64,000 bases of DNA from Megalonaias nervosa. Taxonomy: Eukaryota > Mollusca > Bivalvia > Unionida > Unionidae. A program made the translations under genes and the position numbers. Position 1 is the stretch's first letter. The number at the start of each line of letters is the position of its first letter. Positions 42,286 through 55,851 of this stretch are shown here, piece after piece. Under the pieces are notes generated by a model, which did no database searches, had not been told where the DNA came from, and saw only the letters and a program-made list of their open reading frames with translations. The stretch lies in NCBI GenBank assembly GCA_016617855.1, contig JAECUM010001124.1:1-64000 (forward strand). Direction: 5' to 3'.

Positions 42286-42712
42286 ATCTGCTAACTGAAT
42301 ACTCTGACCAAATACTTCAAGAAAATGGGAAAGATGAACACTGCTTGCCTGCAAAATTCAGTACTTTGACCCAATAGTTGATGATACTAGGAAACATGAA
42401 TACTGCTTTATGTTGAATACTCTGACCCAGTAGTTGACAAAAATGGGGAATATGAATACTGCTGTCTTACTAATTCAGTACTCTGACCCAATTGTTCATG
42501 ATTCTAGGCAAAATGAATACTGGTTTCTGTTAAGTGAATATTCTGATCCAATAGTTGATGATACAAGACAACATACATACTGCATTCTATTAACTGAATA
42601 CTCTGACCCAATAGCTGATGATACTTCTTGCCTGCTAATTCAGTACTATGACCCAGTACCTGATGATACTGGGCAACATGAATACTGCTTTCTGGTAATT
42701 CGGAGCAAATTG
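42286..42712. repeat. Degenerate extension of the 49-bp minisatellite
   Basis: Seven or more units of about 55-60 bp share CTGACCCAATAGTTGATGAT and AACATGAATACTGCTT but with many substitutions. This looks like an older layer of the same array. Confidence 0.8.
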
Positions 42713-42959
42713 TGAATAGGGGCCAATTCTTAACTCTGGCAAAACATTAAGTCTGAAAATAGTCTAACAGTACATCAGAAACAGAATAGCATAGGTGCTC
42801 ACTATTATATCAATCTGAAATAATAATTTGCAAATTAAACTATACTTAATCCTGATTGGAACGTCTCAGATTGTAGTTAGAGTTGAATGCTTTCAAAATC
42901 AGATTGATGTTATATGTTCATCGATCAACAATAATTTATAATAAATCTTGGCAGTGAAA

Positions 42960-43560
42960 CTACGGATGTTCTTCTTTGTTCATGAGACCCAATGCATAAT
43001 CTTCTTTGTTCATGAGACCCAATGCATGGTCTTCTTTGGTTACGAGACCCAATGCATGTTCTTCTTTGTTCATGAGACCCAATGCATGGTCTTCTTTGTT
43101 CATGAGACCCAATGCATGGTCTTCTTTGTTCATGAGACCCAATGCATGCTCTTCTTTGGTTATGAGACCCAATGCATGGTCTTCTTTGGTTACGAGACCC
43201 AATGCATGGTCTTCTTTGTTCATGAGACCCAATGCATGCTCTTCTTTGGTTATGAGACCCAACGCATGTTCTTCTTTGGTTACGAGACCCAATGCATGGT
43301 CTTCTTTGTTCATGAGACCCAATGCATGCTCTTCTTTGGTTATGAGACCCAATGCATGTTCTTCTTTGGTTATGAGACCCAACGCATGTTCTTCTTTGGT
43401 CATGAGACCCAATGCATGTTCTTCCTTGGTTATGAGACCCAATGCGTGTTTTCTTTGTTCATGAGAACCAATGCTTGACCTTTTTTGTTCATGAGACCCA
43501 ATGAATGATCTTCTTTGTTCATGAGAAACAATGCATGTTCTTCTTCGATTAGGAGACCAA
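42960..43560. repeat. 30-bp minisatellite, about 19 units
   Basis: The unit CTTCTTTGTTCATGAGACCC plus AATGCATG. and variants (GGTTA for GTTCA). The length is a multiple of three, so long frames exist on both strands; they are not supported as genes. Confidence 0.95.
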
Positions 43561-43639
43561 ATTTCATGACTGGCCTCAACCTGTTTAGCTCAGGTCTCCA
43601 TAATTTGTAATAAATTAATAGATTCCCAACCGAAATCGC

Positions 43640-43945
43640 AAGCTCTTTGTGTAAGCTTGTGACAAGTTTGCGCAAACTATTATCGTGCAAGCTAGTATTT
43701 GGAACCTTGCGGCAAGCTTGCGCAAGTCTGCACTGAAAAAAAAAAACACATGAAAAAAATACTGCAAGCTTCCAGAAGATTGCTGCTGGCTTGCACAATC
43801 CTAAATATATACAAGCTTGTACAAACTTGCAAGGATTAACAACAAGCTAGTGCAAGCTTGCGAGGACAAACAGCAAGCTTGCGCAAGCTTGCATGAACAA
43901 ATAAGCTTGCATAGACAAACAAGCTTGAGCAAGCTTATGCAAGGT
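43640..43945. repeat. Cluster of GCAAGCTTGC palindromic units
   Basis: About 15 partial copies of the palindrome GCAAGCTTGC in irregular spacing, preceded by a CATAATTTGTAATAAATTAATA segment (43596-43620) that also flanks a similar cluster at 62700-62830. Confidence 0.85.
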
Positions 43946-44988
43946 TCATTGCTGTAAAAATATTGCATGAAGAATGACATTACAGACCAGTCAAGAATAC
44001 TGTTAATGATAATAAAATTGTTGCAGTTAAATTAGAAAGGAGATTATATATAAAATAAATCTGAAATAAATGGAACAAATTTCAACTAGTTCTGAAATAA
44101 TAATTTATTTACAAAAATACACATATCTTGAAACAGCCTTCTTTCCAGTATAAAGTTTTAAAATGGTGTTAAGAAAATATGAACTTCTTACAAAATTCTT
44201 TTGCTAATTTTCAGTATGGTATGGTGAAAAGCACATGTCAACAAATTTACACCAGATACTGCATTTACCAGACACTGTAAAACAACTTGGAGCATTATGG
44301 GTGTATTCAGGTTTGTATTTGAATGCATGAATGGTAAAATTATAATACTTTTTATGACATAAAGTCCTGTTGTGCACATTGCAAATGCAGTATCAGCTCT
44401 GCTTAAATTACCCATTTATAAAGATCATATTAAACAAGAAATTACTCTAGGATACTTTTATTGTATGATACAATTATAATTACACCAAAAGTGGCTACCT
44501 TTTTGCACACGTGATTCTCACCTGAGATCTAACTCATATGTTAGTCTTATGTGCATTTTAACATGCAAATTTGGTAAAACTCGCATGAGCAATGGAATCC
44601 AACAAAATCTGAAAATCACATAAGCAGGATCATATCCAATGTATTAAGGAAACATTCCAAAACTTCTGACTGCTACAAAGAAAGTCAAGCTCTTCAGTCT
44701 GAGGAATCTCGCACAGCCTTTTTCTTGAATATGTGGGAAAATCTTCACATTTTTGTCTGCATGGCTTCAGAAACTGTTTACTTCACAGCCATATAGAAAT
44801 CCAGTTGGGGAAGGATGCTTTCAGATGGTTACATTTCCCTTCCTTCTGTTAAAACTGTACACTATTAGGTGAAAAACAAGAATGTTAGTCATTTGAATAC
44901 ACTGAACCACCTCTTCTAAACAAATCCTCTCAGAATAAAATCTTTCATCCTCACCTGCTTCTTGTCGAGTCAGGTACCAACCACTGTT
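43946..44988. other. Gene-free interval
   Basis: No supported coding sequence between the palindrome cluster and the left TIR of the 16-kb transposon. Confidence 0.55.
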
Positions 44989-45359
44989 GGCCGATAAATC
45001 AGCCCTTCACCCGTGATGATACTGATGTTCGGGTCAGAGGCTGATTTCACCTATTCATTAAAAGCTGCAATTATCGGCAGACACCTTTGGCCGCACACAT
45101 CGGTGTACATTTTACACACTTACCGATATTTTTCGTGGCACCTGAGTTCCACTCGGGTGAAGGGTTCTTTTTGCGATATGTACAGCATATTTCTGAATCA
45201 AATCGTATGTTTGACAACTTGTAAATCCAAGTAGAATAACACAACCCTAAACAGCGCTGACATTTCTAAGTTTCGTGGTCACCATACTGCAAATAGCAAC
45301 CAATCCGATGCGACTTCTGCTCGTTCGCTCATTCAAAACTTTCAGTTAATTTGGTCATG
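44989..45359. repeat. Left TIR of the 16-kb transposon
   Basis: It aligns to the reverse complement of 60582-60953, roughly 85-90% alike by eye. The 73-residue frame at 45013 and its counterpart in the other TIR are incidental. Confidence 0.9.
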
Positions 45360-46545
45360 GCCATAGAACACAATTAATTTTACTATATATTCTCTACATT
45401 TGTTTCTCAGTACTGGACTTTCCGCTGTATGACAATCAATACAAATCATATGTTAATCAAAAATACCTTCAAAGATGTCTTCACGGTGAAGTTCCTGTCA
45501 AAGGTTCACCTGCATTTTTTTGAGAGGCTGGATTGTAAACAAAGCACCATGCAATGGAACACAGATTTCACTTCTGGATCATCACTAAGGCCTTATTACT
45601 CACTGTGCACTGTTGCCGAAATTCACTCAGACAACCACACCATAAGCTCATATTCTCAAGAATAAACAATTACCTTTAAATTCCTACCAAAAATGTACAA
45701 ATAAAACTCTTCTATCACCACCAAAATGAGAGAGGAAACAATGTTCCAAAAACAGACTAGAACTACATTCGTGGGTACTGAACTTGAAGTACTAATTGTG
45801 ACCTGATGCCTGACAGGGTCAGACAATTTCACCTCCATAGACAAAACTTCCATCTGTGATCAAATCAATGTCTCTTAAATACTGCTGCCAAGTTTTAAGG
45901 AATTTCATCCATGAATAGGACAGTTACAGGTTTTTATCTGACACTACTGTAACACAAGCTCAAGCCAATTCCAAATGGCTGAATGTCAAAAATGCACAGA
46001 ACTTAAAGTTTAATTGTGATTTTGCTAATCAAGATAAACTCTTCAAATAAACTGTAATTAGTTTTTATTCCAACACTAATCTGGAAAGTACTAGAAATTA
46101 AACTTGACTATTAAACTTTCCTAGAAAATTCAATTTTAAAAAATGATATATTTTTATATGAAAATTTAAATTTAACTTAAATTTTAATGAAAATGTAAAA
46201 CCTAAAGTTGACAAATTTTATTCTGTGGCAAAGTCTCTCCATTCCTTTATCATGAACATCAATGGTTTTCCTTATCAGGTGTGAAGTAATAAAACCAGGG
46301 CCTGTCAATCAAAGGTAACACCTGAAATCTGGTAGTATCTAATTATGCAAGCTAGGGGTACTAACCAAGTACATGACATCATTTCCACCCAAGAAGGGGA
46401 GGAGCCCCCATATGTTTGGCTTCCAATAGTATTGAAGAGTTGATGTAGTTCTCTGAAACCAAGCTAGCATGCCTTTTCCTAGTTATATAAGTGAGAGAGA
46501 GAGGATACTTCTTGTATTTTACATGCAGTTATTGTAACTGAAACC
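45360..46545. other. Non-coding left arm of the 16-kb transposon
   Basis: No supported coding sequence; probably 5' region of the transposase gene. Confidence 0.5.
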
Positions 46546-48410
46546 ATGAAAGAGTACAAGAAGAGGAAGACAACTTTTTTTAAACCTGGATATATTCCAC
46601 ATAACAAAGAAGCGAGATATCTGACTGATGATACTCTACCAAGTTCCAGTGCTGCATCTGTTCCAGTGACCAGAAGAATGGATGCAGACAAGTTCTCTCT
46701 CATAGCAGTGACAAAGCCCACAAATGGGCGTCTCCAGTCAGCTCAGGCACCAGACTGTAATGGCAACCTGGGTCTGCAAAAATTCTACGACCATCATCCA
46801 AAGCAAAACTGGATCTGAAAGAGACAGAATTGAATGAGCACGATGGGACACGTATCATCTGCATGAAAAAAATGTTGAGATGTGGAATGATATCATTCAT
46901 CGCCATGGTAATCAAGTCAACATATGTGACAGACTAGAGTTCCAAATTGCTAATGAAAGAAAATAAGGACTTGCTTGGAAGCATAATATGATGTGTAAAA
47001 ACTGCAGCTTTAAGTCACCAGAGTACAAGTTGCATGAGGAGATAAAAACAAATAAACCTGGGCCAAATCCTGCTGCTGTAAATATCATGTTTCAAGCTGG
47101 ACTACAAGATACACCAATGGGCAACACCAGGGCAAGATACTTTCTTGCAGCCACTGACATTCTGCCACCTAGCAGAACATCTATGCAAAGGGCCTCCAAC
47201 ACTATAGGCAAAGCAACTGTGGAGCTCAATGAAATGGACATGATAGACAAGCTGAAACTAGTCAGACAGGTTATTGTCATATGTGGTGTTCGGCATCCGG
47301 CGCAAATAAATGTTGCTTTTGACGCAAGATACAATGCCATTAGATTTGGACATGAAAAGAAACCTGGTCAAAGTTCATCACAAGCTGATGGAATTGCCAG
47401 CGAAACTCTTACAGAGAAGCAATACATTGTGGGGACTACAACAGAAAACAAGCTGTGTTGGACTGGAGCATGGCTGAAGGGGAAAGGTTTTGATTGCAAT
47501 GTCCAGGAGGCCATGTTGACTGCACAGCAAATCTGTCACCAGCTGCACCACATTCAGAGTATGAAATGGCAAGAGAAATGGGAAAAAAGTTTGTGCTGCA
47601 AGAGATTCTCATTAGACATGCAATAACAGATGGAGATGCACAGGCTGCTGCTTGCTTCCAAGATGCTTACAACATTCTGCATCCAATGTGGAAAGTTGAA
47701 AGACTGTCGTACCCCATTCATCTGGGTCGTTTACAATTCAAACGGTGGTAATTCTGCAATATTTAGTGAAAACATGTTTCCAGGAATAAGAACAAGAGAA
47801 GGAAAAAGGCTCAAACAGAAAATTTTCAGCCAAGACATTAAAGAATGCTTCAAGCAACCGATGGAGGACAATAGTGGTGATGTTAAAAAAATTAAATGTC
47901 AACTTCTCCAAGTACTCGATGCCACTCTGCGCTATTATTCAGGGGACTGCTCAAAATGCCGGCATTATTCAAAGGTCTGGAGGGGAGGAAGTACTAACAG
48001 CTGGTGGATGCAATCAGCATACCTGGGCCCTCATCAAGTGACTCATCTTAACATGACAAAAAATGATAAGAATATCCTGCTAGACGTTCTGAAAATGAAA
48101 CTCTCCTGTGATGTTGTAGAAAGACTGCGACTGAACACAAACACACAGAAATGTAAATGTGAAGAGATCAATCAGTGTTTCATTACCTAAAAATATGAAC
48201 TATTCCAGAAACTTTGAGGCAAGAGTGCATTCAACAATACACAGACTCAATAACAGCCTGGGATCATCACTGAAAACAAAAGTGACACACTTGGGAGGGA
48301 AACTTTCAACAAGGATTCTGAGATCACTGGAGACAATGGATAAAGACTGCACTTACCATCAGTTGTATCAAAAGCATCCACAAACCAGGCAACGTATTAT
48401 AGCAAGATGA
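46546..48410 (+). pseudogene. Mutator-like transposase, multiply broken
   Basis: An N-terminal frame at 46546-46818 (KEYKKRKTTFFKPGYIPHNK) is followed by shifted and stop-bearing sequence to 46980. The main domain (46988-47626) has CKNCSFKSPEYKLHEEI, then VAFDARYN, where the first catalytic Asp is expected, and a SSSQADGIASETLTEKQYI block. Later frames give ITDGDAQAAACF, PIHLGRLQFKR, CSKCRHYSKVW and finally LPKNMNYSRN with RLNNSLGSS. This order of blocks is that of the Mutator-like transposase family common in invertebrates. At least two stops and three frame changes separate them. Confidence 0.7.
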
Positions 48411-48780
48411 GGAAATATGATGAAGGCCCATCTGAGGTATAGAATTTTTAAAATATTAATAGTTTCAGTTTCTTATAATTAGAAAATATTCCTGGAATAT
48501 GGACATGAATATTGACCTGAAAAGAAGAAAACTGTTATCTATCTTGAATTCAGTATGTTACGTTAATTAATACTGAAGAGTTTATAAGTACTTATACCCT
48601 TGAACTTCTATATTGCACTTAATTTTCATAAAAACATTTTTTTTTACAGTTATGAATTCATTATATTAGTGTGAAGAATACTGGTGAAGGAAGAACCATT
48701 CAAATGCCTCCTGGATAGAGTGCAGGCCCACATCCCCCATAAATATTCAAAAGAACTTGGACAGAAGAGCAAAGTTGTAA

Positions 48781-48782
<2 letters not shown>

Positions 48783-48828
<46 letters not shown>
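48783..48828. repeat. (TA)n microsatellite
   Basis: Uninterrupted TA dinucleotides starting right after the exon donor GTAAG, inside an intron. Confidence 0.95.
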
Positions 48829-48830
<2 letters not shown>

Positions 48831-49236
48831 AATTTTGCCACTTTGTGGCAAATGAATAATGTATATTATTTACATTAGAGCCAACCAAAGTGTTGATATT
48901 GCCTTTTAGTATGGAATAAAATATATTTAGTACTTCTGATTGGTTAGGTTTGAGACTTATAATAGCAAAACAAAGCAAAGATCAGCTTGCAGTTAGTTAC
49001 GCAATTCCCAAAATGATTACTTTTCATCTTTTACATATGGTGGGTTTCCTCTGCTACTGAGGAAGAGAAGAAGCCTTTTTCCAGTCATGTGATTGGTTTG
49101 ATGTCTTAGAAGAAGATCTAAGTTTTAGACAGTTTCTTGAGGATATTAATTTATTTGCCACTTACTGTTTGCAATTGATTGTATAATTACTAGATACAAA
49201 CCAGTCTGAATTATTATTTGCACTTGATTGTACTTA

Positions 49237-49449
49237 GGGATCATCCATAAAGGACGTCCGCAAAGATGGGGGGAAGGGTTGGTTGGTTCAAATGCGGACA
49301 ACTGCGGACAAGGGGGGAGGAGGTGTAAAGAACCTTGCGGACGTCCGCAAGCTAGTAATTTTTGTTATGATATTCTGTGTTGAACAGCTGCTTTGGGCCT
49401 ACTGCGTGTATTCCAGTATGTTTTGCGGATGTCCTTTATGAGTCATCCC
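49237..49449. mobile_element. MITE, copy 1 (213 bp, TA target)
   Basis: The ends GGGATCATCCATAAAGGACG and the complement CATAAAGGACATCCGCA form inverted repeats, rich in GCGGAC words. TA flanks both sides, as for Tc1/mariner-type elements. Confidence 0.7.
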
Positions 49450-49588
49450 TAATTATAAATTATTTGTTAATTTCAATTTGTACCATTCGTGCCACAGCAT
49501 ATATATGACTGGGTTGGTATTAATACGTAGGTCTGGCTCCCAGTGCCTGGGGTTGATTACATGGCCCACATATCAGTCTTGCTAGATA

Positions 49589-49698
49589 GGGACGTCCGCA
49601 TCGGGGGGGGTAAGCCACATGCGGACAAAAGCGGACAAGGGGATGGGGATTTTGAGAAAAAAAGGTATTATCTGCGGATGTCCTTTATGGACAACCCC
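49589..49698. mobile_element. MITE, copy 2 (shortened)
   Basis: Same family: GGGACGTCCGCA at the left and TGCGGATGTCCTTTATGGAC at the right, about 140 bp after copy 1. The left end lacks the ATCATCCATAAA part. Confidence 0.65.
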
Positions 49699-51535
49699 TT
49701 AATTAAATACAAACTAGTCTGAAGCAACCATTTTTGGCACAGAGAACTATTTTGTTTGGCTGTATATGAATGTTTATTGACACTATACTAAAATTCACCA
49801 ATTTTGTACAGATTCCCCTAGGTGTTTTGGCAAAGGATGAGACCAAAATTGCAGATATGGTTGATATCATGGTAGAATATTATCAGTATGTCTCAGGAAG
49901 TTTGGACTCTGACCTAATATCCTGTATTCTTTATGGGGATGACCTCAGTTGTGAAAGGGCAAATGATGCCCAAATTGCGAGAATCAAAGGGGGGATCCAA
50001 GTGGGACCGATTACAAGGGCTTGTTCCAGCAATACAGGAGTGGTACAAGCGTGGCATACTATTAGGGGTAGGAATAGGAAGCAAACAATACATGTAATTG
50101 CTATTTAAAATTCAGTTTGCAAATATTTTGATTATTGACATGCTTTTTCTAGCATTTGAATATCATTTGTTGTAAAATGCAAAGGAGAATAAGTAAAATA
50201 TTCCTTGTTATAACAGACAAAGGATCAAGACTTTATAAACAAAATCTTCAGATGTTTAAACTCTTTTTACTGAATTCAATGTACCAATCTTACTTTTGAA
50301 AAAATAAAACTGATTTGGACACACTATATTATCATACCAACAACTATCTGCAACATATAAGTAGTACAGACCCAAAACCTTTCTTTTGCAGGATACATTA
50401 AAGCTGTTGCATAGACTCCAGAGTGCAAGTGATGTGGGCACGTTATATTATATTAGGAACAGATACTGGCACCACAATGTCAACAGCAAAACCAGCTCCT
50501 GCTTCAATTATGCCACCGATTTACTGCGCCTTGCTACAGAGGCCTATGTCATAGCCAGTTCAAGATCAATGATAGACATAGACCAATTACCCAAAGACAT
50601 TGAAAAGTTATCATGCTATTTTCAGTCTATAACCAAGAAAGTGGCAACCTTAGGATTCCATCCTTCAGAGCTACAAGACTGTAATGCTAATTCCAGCTAT
50701 TGTGGCCTGTGCCAGTTGGAGAGTGATAATGAAGAGTTCATATGTTGTGACATTTACAGTTGTCCAAAAGGAAGATGGTTTCATCTCACATGTTTGGGGT
50801 TAAGTGACAATGATGTCCCAGTTGGTGAGTGGTTTTGCTCTGGGCAGTGTGAGGTCATGTCAACAAAGAGTACCAAAGACTACGAGTCAAAGCAGGATCA
50901 CATATTTGAGTACACCATGGCTCTTTTATTGAGAGGTCTAGGAGAAATGACCTGATACGATGCTATCAGAGAAGGAGATGGAGATAGAATAATCAGCCAC
51001 TGGAAGCATGATATGATAGAGTTCTTTGACCATCACCGCCCCAAGTACTTTGTATGTGGCTATAATCTTTTAAGTGCTCTAAATGGTGGAGTGTCCCCTT
51101 GTCTGGCACATCAACTTCGATGGAATAGAACAGTTAATACTGCAGGGAAAGCTGGACAAAATATTGAAATGGACTTACAAATGGAAATTTTTAACAGAGA
51201 ATACAAGGAAGCTGTCAAGAATGCCAGTGGAAATCTGACTGATGACACCATAGCTAGACACAGCCAAATGGTGGGGATAAAAAAAAAAAAACAAAAAAAA
51301 AAAAACACTTCAAGATGTTTTTGATCATAAGATACTTAACCATGGCGATTTCAAGCAAATGAAAGGTGTTGTGAGGAGGAATGCTGATACTGAGGACCTT
51401 GTGAAAATCCTCTTCGACAACAAATGCTGTGAGTTTATCTCAGGAAGATGTCACTCAGCATTCCCTGATATTGATTCTCTATCAAATCGGAGAGTTTTAG
51501 AAAAGAGTTCAGAAGCATCTGAAGAAAATGAGTAA

Positions 51536-52958
51536 AAGACTTGAGATTATAGTTGATTGAGATTATATTTGATTGAGATTATATTTGATTGAGACAACTT
51601 TATTTTGCAACATTAAGTTCATAAATTCAGTATAAATGTCAAAATTTTCGGTTACATGTGGTACACTTATCATGCACTGTTAATAACAAAAAATTGTATT
51701 GGATGGTTGTGTATTACTATTCCACAGCACATCAGCAGACTAATGACCATATGACACCAATCAAAAACAGACTTACATAATATAACAATTCTTGATTGCA
51801 TAAGAAGATTTTTTAAAGATAAACCCTTGCAAATGATTGCAAACATGATGTACTTCTAATTGCATCTGAATATATTTAATGATTCATCTATGCTTGTTCT
51901 ATGTAATATCATGGCAATATAAAAAGTTAAGAAAAATCAGTGAAAACAAAAGATGATGACAAAAGTGGAATGTTAATAACATTAGGAATTTATTCCTGAG
52001 CTATGCTGGTTAATATCCCATGTGAGGATATAAAGTTGACTGGTAAAGGCCAAAATAGTGTGCAATAAGAGACATTGAATTTTGTACGAAGATTAGTTGA
52101 TCACACTTCATGCATGGTGGCTGCAATGGTGAAGGTTATAATCTTCATACCTTCTTTGATTTTAATCTACTAATGCCCAGTGTTGCATGTGAGTTATGGA
52201 TGGCTTTTGCAGAGTAGACATACCAGACTTGTTGGTTTACACCATGTTATACCACACAGAATGTTTTGTTGTATCTGTGACTGTGACTGACTGTCAATCA
52301 AATATATATTTTTTTATTTACAAGTGCATGTAGTACATAGTTTACATTAGGTTCTTTAGCATAGAAAGTGCTGATGTGACATTGAATTCAATACAGTCCA
52401 AATCCACTGTGATATATGGGATTATACAGCCATGATATACTGATGTGTCAATGAAATAATTTTTAGGAAGTCTGGAATGGAAAGTGGAGCACTTGGCTAG
52501 GCATTTTTTTAAAACACGTTCTTCTAAAAAGTTTGTCATAACAAAATGGAGTTTTCATTACATGAATTTTTATGATATATAAATAAATATAATCAGATAT
52601 CCAAAATGATCAAAATGGCTATCTTCTACATCTTATGATCAATCCTCGTTATTGAATGGCTGAATCAATATGGGAATTTTACCAAAGGCTTTTCTTAAAT
52701 GTCAGCTTGGTTCTAACAAAGAATGATATGTCAATGAATTACATGCAGTCCACTTGTTAGCCACCAGTTCATATAGCAAGCCTAGAATGTGATGGTATGC
52801 CAACAAATTTCTATGCATTTTTCATCTTCTAGTAGTTTCAGTGTTATATAGCCTAGAATGTGCTGAAACATCAATGAATTACATTAAATCTACATCAAAT
52901 GGTAATATAATATATACATGTAGACATATGCATACTGTATACACACACACACACACAC

Positions 52959-53016
<58 letters not shown>

Positions 53017-53244
53017 GAATGAACAGATAACTTTAAACCAATCTTATTTTGTAATTTGTTCTTAGTACCTAAATTAGGTCAGAGAGCTTTGAATACTGTA
53101 ATGTTTCACTGAATTAAACATAGTACGCATTCCAATCTGTTTATATGTGTTGTAAGCAGAACTCCACAACCAGTCAATGACATTCACAGGTTTTCCTCCA
53201 CATCCACATCTGTACTTACAGTTGACACAATACATGCAAGCTTT
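51536..53244. other. Gene-free spacer between convergent genes
   Basis: Holds a short GATTATA(G/T)TTGATTGA triple repeat (51540-51595) and a (CA)n-(TA)n-(CA)n microsatellite at 52941-53016. No coding sequence supported. Confidence 0.55.
52941..53016. repeat. (CA)n-(TA)n-(CA)n compound microsatellite
   Basis: Symmetrical arrangement of CA, TA, CA runs. Confidence 0.95.
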
Positions 53245-54508
53245 TCATTGACAGCAATCACAATCCTCTTGACTACACATTTTGGACGATGGTAAAGATG
53301 ATTGGTCCATGTTGGAGAGAAGGAAATGTTCCAACACAAAACTTCTCAGACAGTCAGATGTGTTACAAAGCTTCTTCATGTATTCATCTGAACTGCGGCT
53401 ACGAGACCTAGGAAATATGCAACATAATCCAAGTCCTTTATGCCCATCCCGAGAACATCTTCCAGCTTCTTGCCAATAGGACAGAACTGAATTTTCAACC
53501 CCCCAATGTACTACAACATCTATATCCTCAACCTGAATTGCTATACAAAAGGCAACTGTAGATATAAGAACTCGGATGGAACCCTGCGATTTCACAAAAT
53601 CTTCCAGAACTCTAGTCACTGATACCTTATCCATCCTGCTGTGGAACATCTCAGCTAGACGATTATTGTAAGCTGGCTGTTTATCCTTGTATGCATTCTC
53701 CTTCCTGGACATGACATGCTGTGGCAGCCATGCAAGCACCTCCTCATACTTCTCTGTGCACTTCTCCATATGTATGTACATATTAGGTCTGAAAGAGAAA
53801 CAATTTTTTTAATACTGGTGTTATGTTGCACAAGAAACAAATACAAGTCAGGAAATTTTGTTTCACCTTACATTTATTTTATTCAATAATTTTTGTGTCT
53901 GTTTAAATGCAACATATTTATCTGACAGAAAGCCCATGATCACTGTTTATAATTTGTTGCAATTCATCACAAGAAAACTGAACACTGCAGTGCAAACAGT
54001 GCAGTCACTTTAAGCAAACAGCAAAAGGATGGCGGGATAAGAGAGGTGGCAAGTTTATACAGGTACAATATGAATGTAGAATGAAGAGTGAAATTTGTAC
54101 CTTGCTTGAATATAAGAGGTTTCCATCAGTGGGGAAGGGTGTGTTCATCACCATTATGGGAGTATGTGTTGAATATTATAGAACTTGTGCTATAACAACT
54201 TACATTTCCCCTATTTGTTTCAAAGAAAATAAAACTTTATCTAAATAATGTGTTACCCCTATCTGTATTTCTACTCAAGTATCCTTTGATTCTTGCATCT
54301 GACCACTGCAAGTAGTTGTTGTTTGTATTTGTATGTCAGTTCTTTATCAGTAAAATTTTAACAGCATGTAAATAGGTCGGTAAGATGAGTGTAGTGTAAA
54401 GAATATCCACAACCTATGTATATTTTTATTGTGGTGTTGAGGTTTATTTCAGACAAATACAGCTAGACACAGGCTTGTACAATAATTCATATATTTCTTG
54501 AAATAGTA

Positions 54509-54754
54509 GTTGTTGTTGTTGTAGGGTTTAACGCCATTTTTCAGCACAAGATAGGCTATACATGGCGGCCAGTACCAATGGTGGAGGAAGAACCCAGGAA
54601 AACCCCGGAAAGAATCACCAACCCATGAGAAGCTACTGGCAAGCTTTCTCACATACACACATTGGCCTAGCCCGAGACTCGAACCCACGCAGAGGTGAGA
54701 TGGCAGTGATCTGTAAAGGTGAGCACTTTAGACCACTCGGCCACTCTGGGCCCC
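54509..54754 (-). mobile_element. tRNA-derived SINE of a second family
   Basis: The minus strand begins with a Leu/Ser-tRNA-like head: box A TGGCCGAGTGG and box B GGGTTCGAGTC. The body contains CCGGGGTTTTCCTGGG and the tail AATGGCGTTAAACCCTACAA with (CAA)n. A perfect 12-bp duplication CTTGAAATAGTA flanks it (54497-54508, 54755-54766). It lies in an intron of the RecQ-like gene. Confidence 0.9.
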
Positions 54755-55008
54755 CTTGAAATAGTAATGAATGGACAAAAAAAAAAAATACTTTAAATAT
54801 AAGTGAAAGTGAATGGTCATAAAAATCATTGCCATCAGGTGCAGGATAAACATAGAACAGATATTAAATAAAAGAATACGGTACTGGTCTGGAAGTCTGG
54901 CAATGGTATGTGTGTCCCCAGTAGGAAGTGCAAACAAAGTCCTCAAATCCTTCTCCACCTTTTCTGCTGCTGTGGCAGGAAGAAGAGATGGAATGTGCTG
55001 GAAATGAG

Positions 55009-55172
55009 TCACCAGCTCAGCCACATTTCTATACTCAGGTCTAAAGTCAAGTCCCCTGTTAAGGAATAATTAAACTTGCTATAAGAATGATCACCAGCTC
55101 AGCCACATTTCTATACTCAGGTCTAAAGTCAAGTCCCCTGTTAAGGAATAATTAAACTTGCTATAAGAATGA
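55009..55172. repeat. Perfect 82-bp tandem duplication across a splice acceptor
   Basis: Units 55009-55090 and 55091-55172 are identical by eye. Each contains the 5' end of RecQ exon 4, its acceptor and part of the upstream intron, so the splice site is duplicated. Confidence 0.92.
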
Positions 55173-55851
55173 TTGTACTGAACTTAAAGTAAATGACCCA
55201 AGGCATTATGAGCTACATGTACATGCAATTTTTGTATGATTCATATTTGTTTCCTGCATTATTATTTTCATAAATGTCTCATTTAAATGGAGAGCTATAT
55301 TATCTAATTTGAAATACAAAAATCATAGTCTTTAAGTAACAGAATTTTATTGCATGGAAACAGGGACAATATTGTATTTAATTCCTTTAAATAAAAGACA
55401 GACTCTGTGCCAGATGTTACACAGTATTCTATTATGTTTTTACAATGAACATTAGTATAAAGAATATAATACTCACCATTACGAAATGCAGTGAGCCTCA
55501 TCATCAAAGGCAAGGAGACAGAGTTGTGACCACAAAGGTTCTTGATGCATAATCTATAACCATTCCTTCTTCATGGTAGCCTCTGGACTGGCCAGAATAA
55601 CATCTACATTTCCATCTTTTATATCTGTAAAAATGAGAAATTTGATTACTATCCTTTTCCTACATTAACAGTTCTTACTTTATTATTGTGTTACAGATTT
55701 GTTCTACATCTAGTCTTTGTAAAAGAATAACAAACATTTAAAGCAAGTGGTGTTTAAGATAATTGAAGATCTGAATGATGAAACTACTTCTTGCACCAAA
55801 ATAACTTAAGGTTCCTTGTATAAAAATAATTTACCATTAGTGTATGATTAC

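Larger units (their letters stand above)
48665..51535 (+). pseudogene. DUF6589 / PHD-finger protein, spliced, with stop and poly-A insertion
   Basis: Likely exons: about 48685-48779 (EEPFKCLLDRVQAHIPHKYS, donor gtaagt), 49811-50070 (acceptor gtacag; GVLAKDET...YGDDLSCERAND...AWHTIR) and 50392-51535 (acceptor tttgcag). The middle exon has the GDxxxxER...WH pattern of DUF6589. The last exon has YWHHNVNSKTSSC, then a PHD finger (CGLC...CCD...CPKGRWFHLTC...WFCSGQC, about 50700-50850), then NTAGKAGQNIEMDLQMEIFNREYK. An in-frame TGA (50953) and an A-rich insertion (51280-51305) interrupt it. DUF6589 proteins are associated with large eukaryotic transposons; the function is unknown. Confidence 0.65.

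Noticed and set aside
42948..43478. Frames of 152-176 residues in the 30-bp array
   Set aside because: Both strands are open owing to the repeat unit length; no independent support for coding.
45013..45234. Frame of 73 residues, with a related frame at 60717-60929
   Set aside because: Both lie in the two TIR copies of the 16-kb transposon and show no protein-like features beyond shared DNA.
54660..54754. tRNA gene on the minus strand
   Set aside because: The tRNA-like head is part of a SINE with body, tail and target duplication. The same applies to 10820-10911 and 36363-36425.
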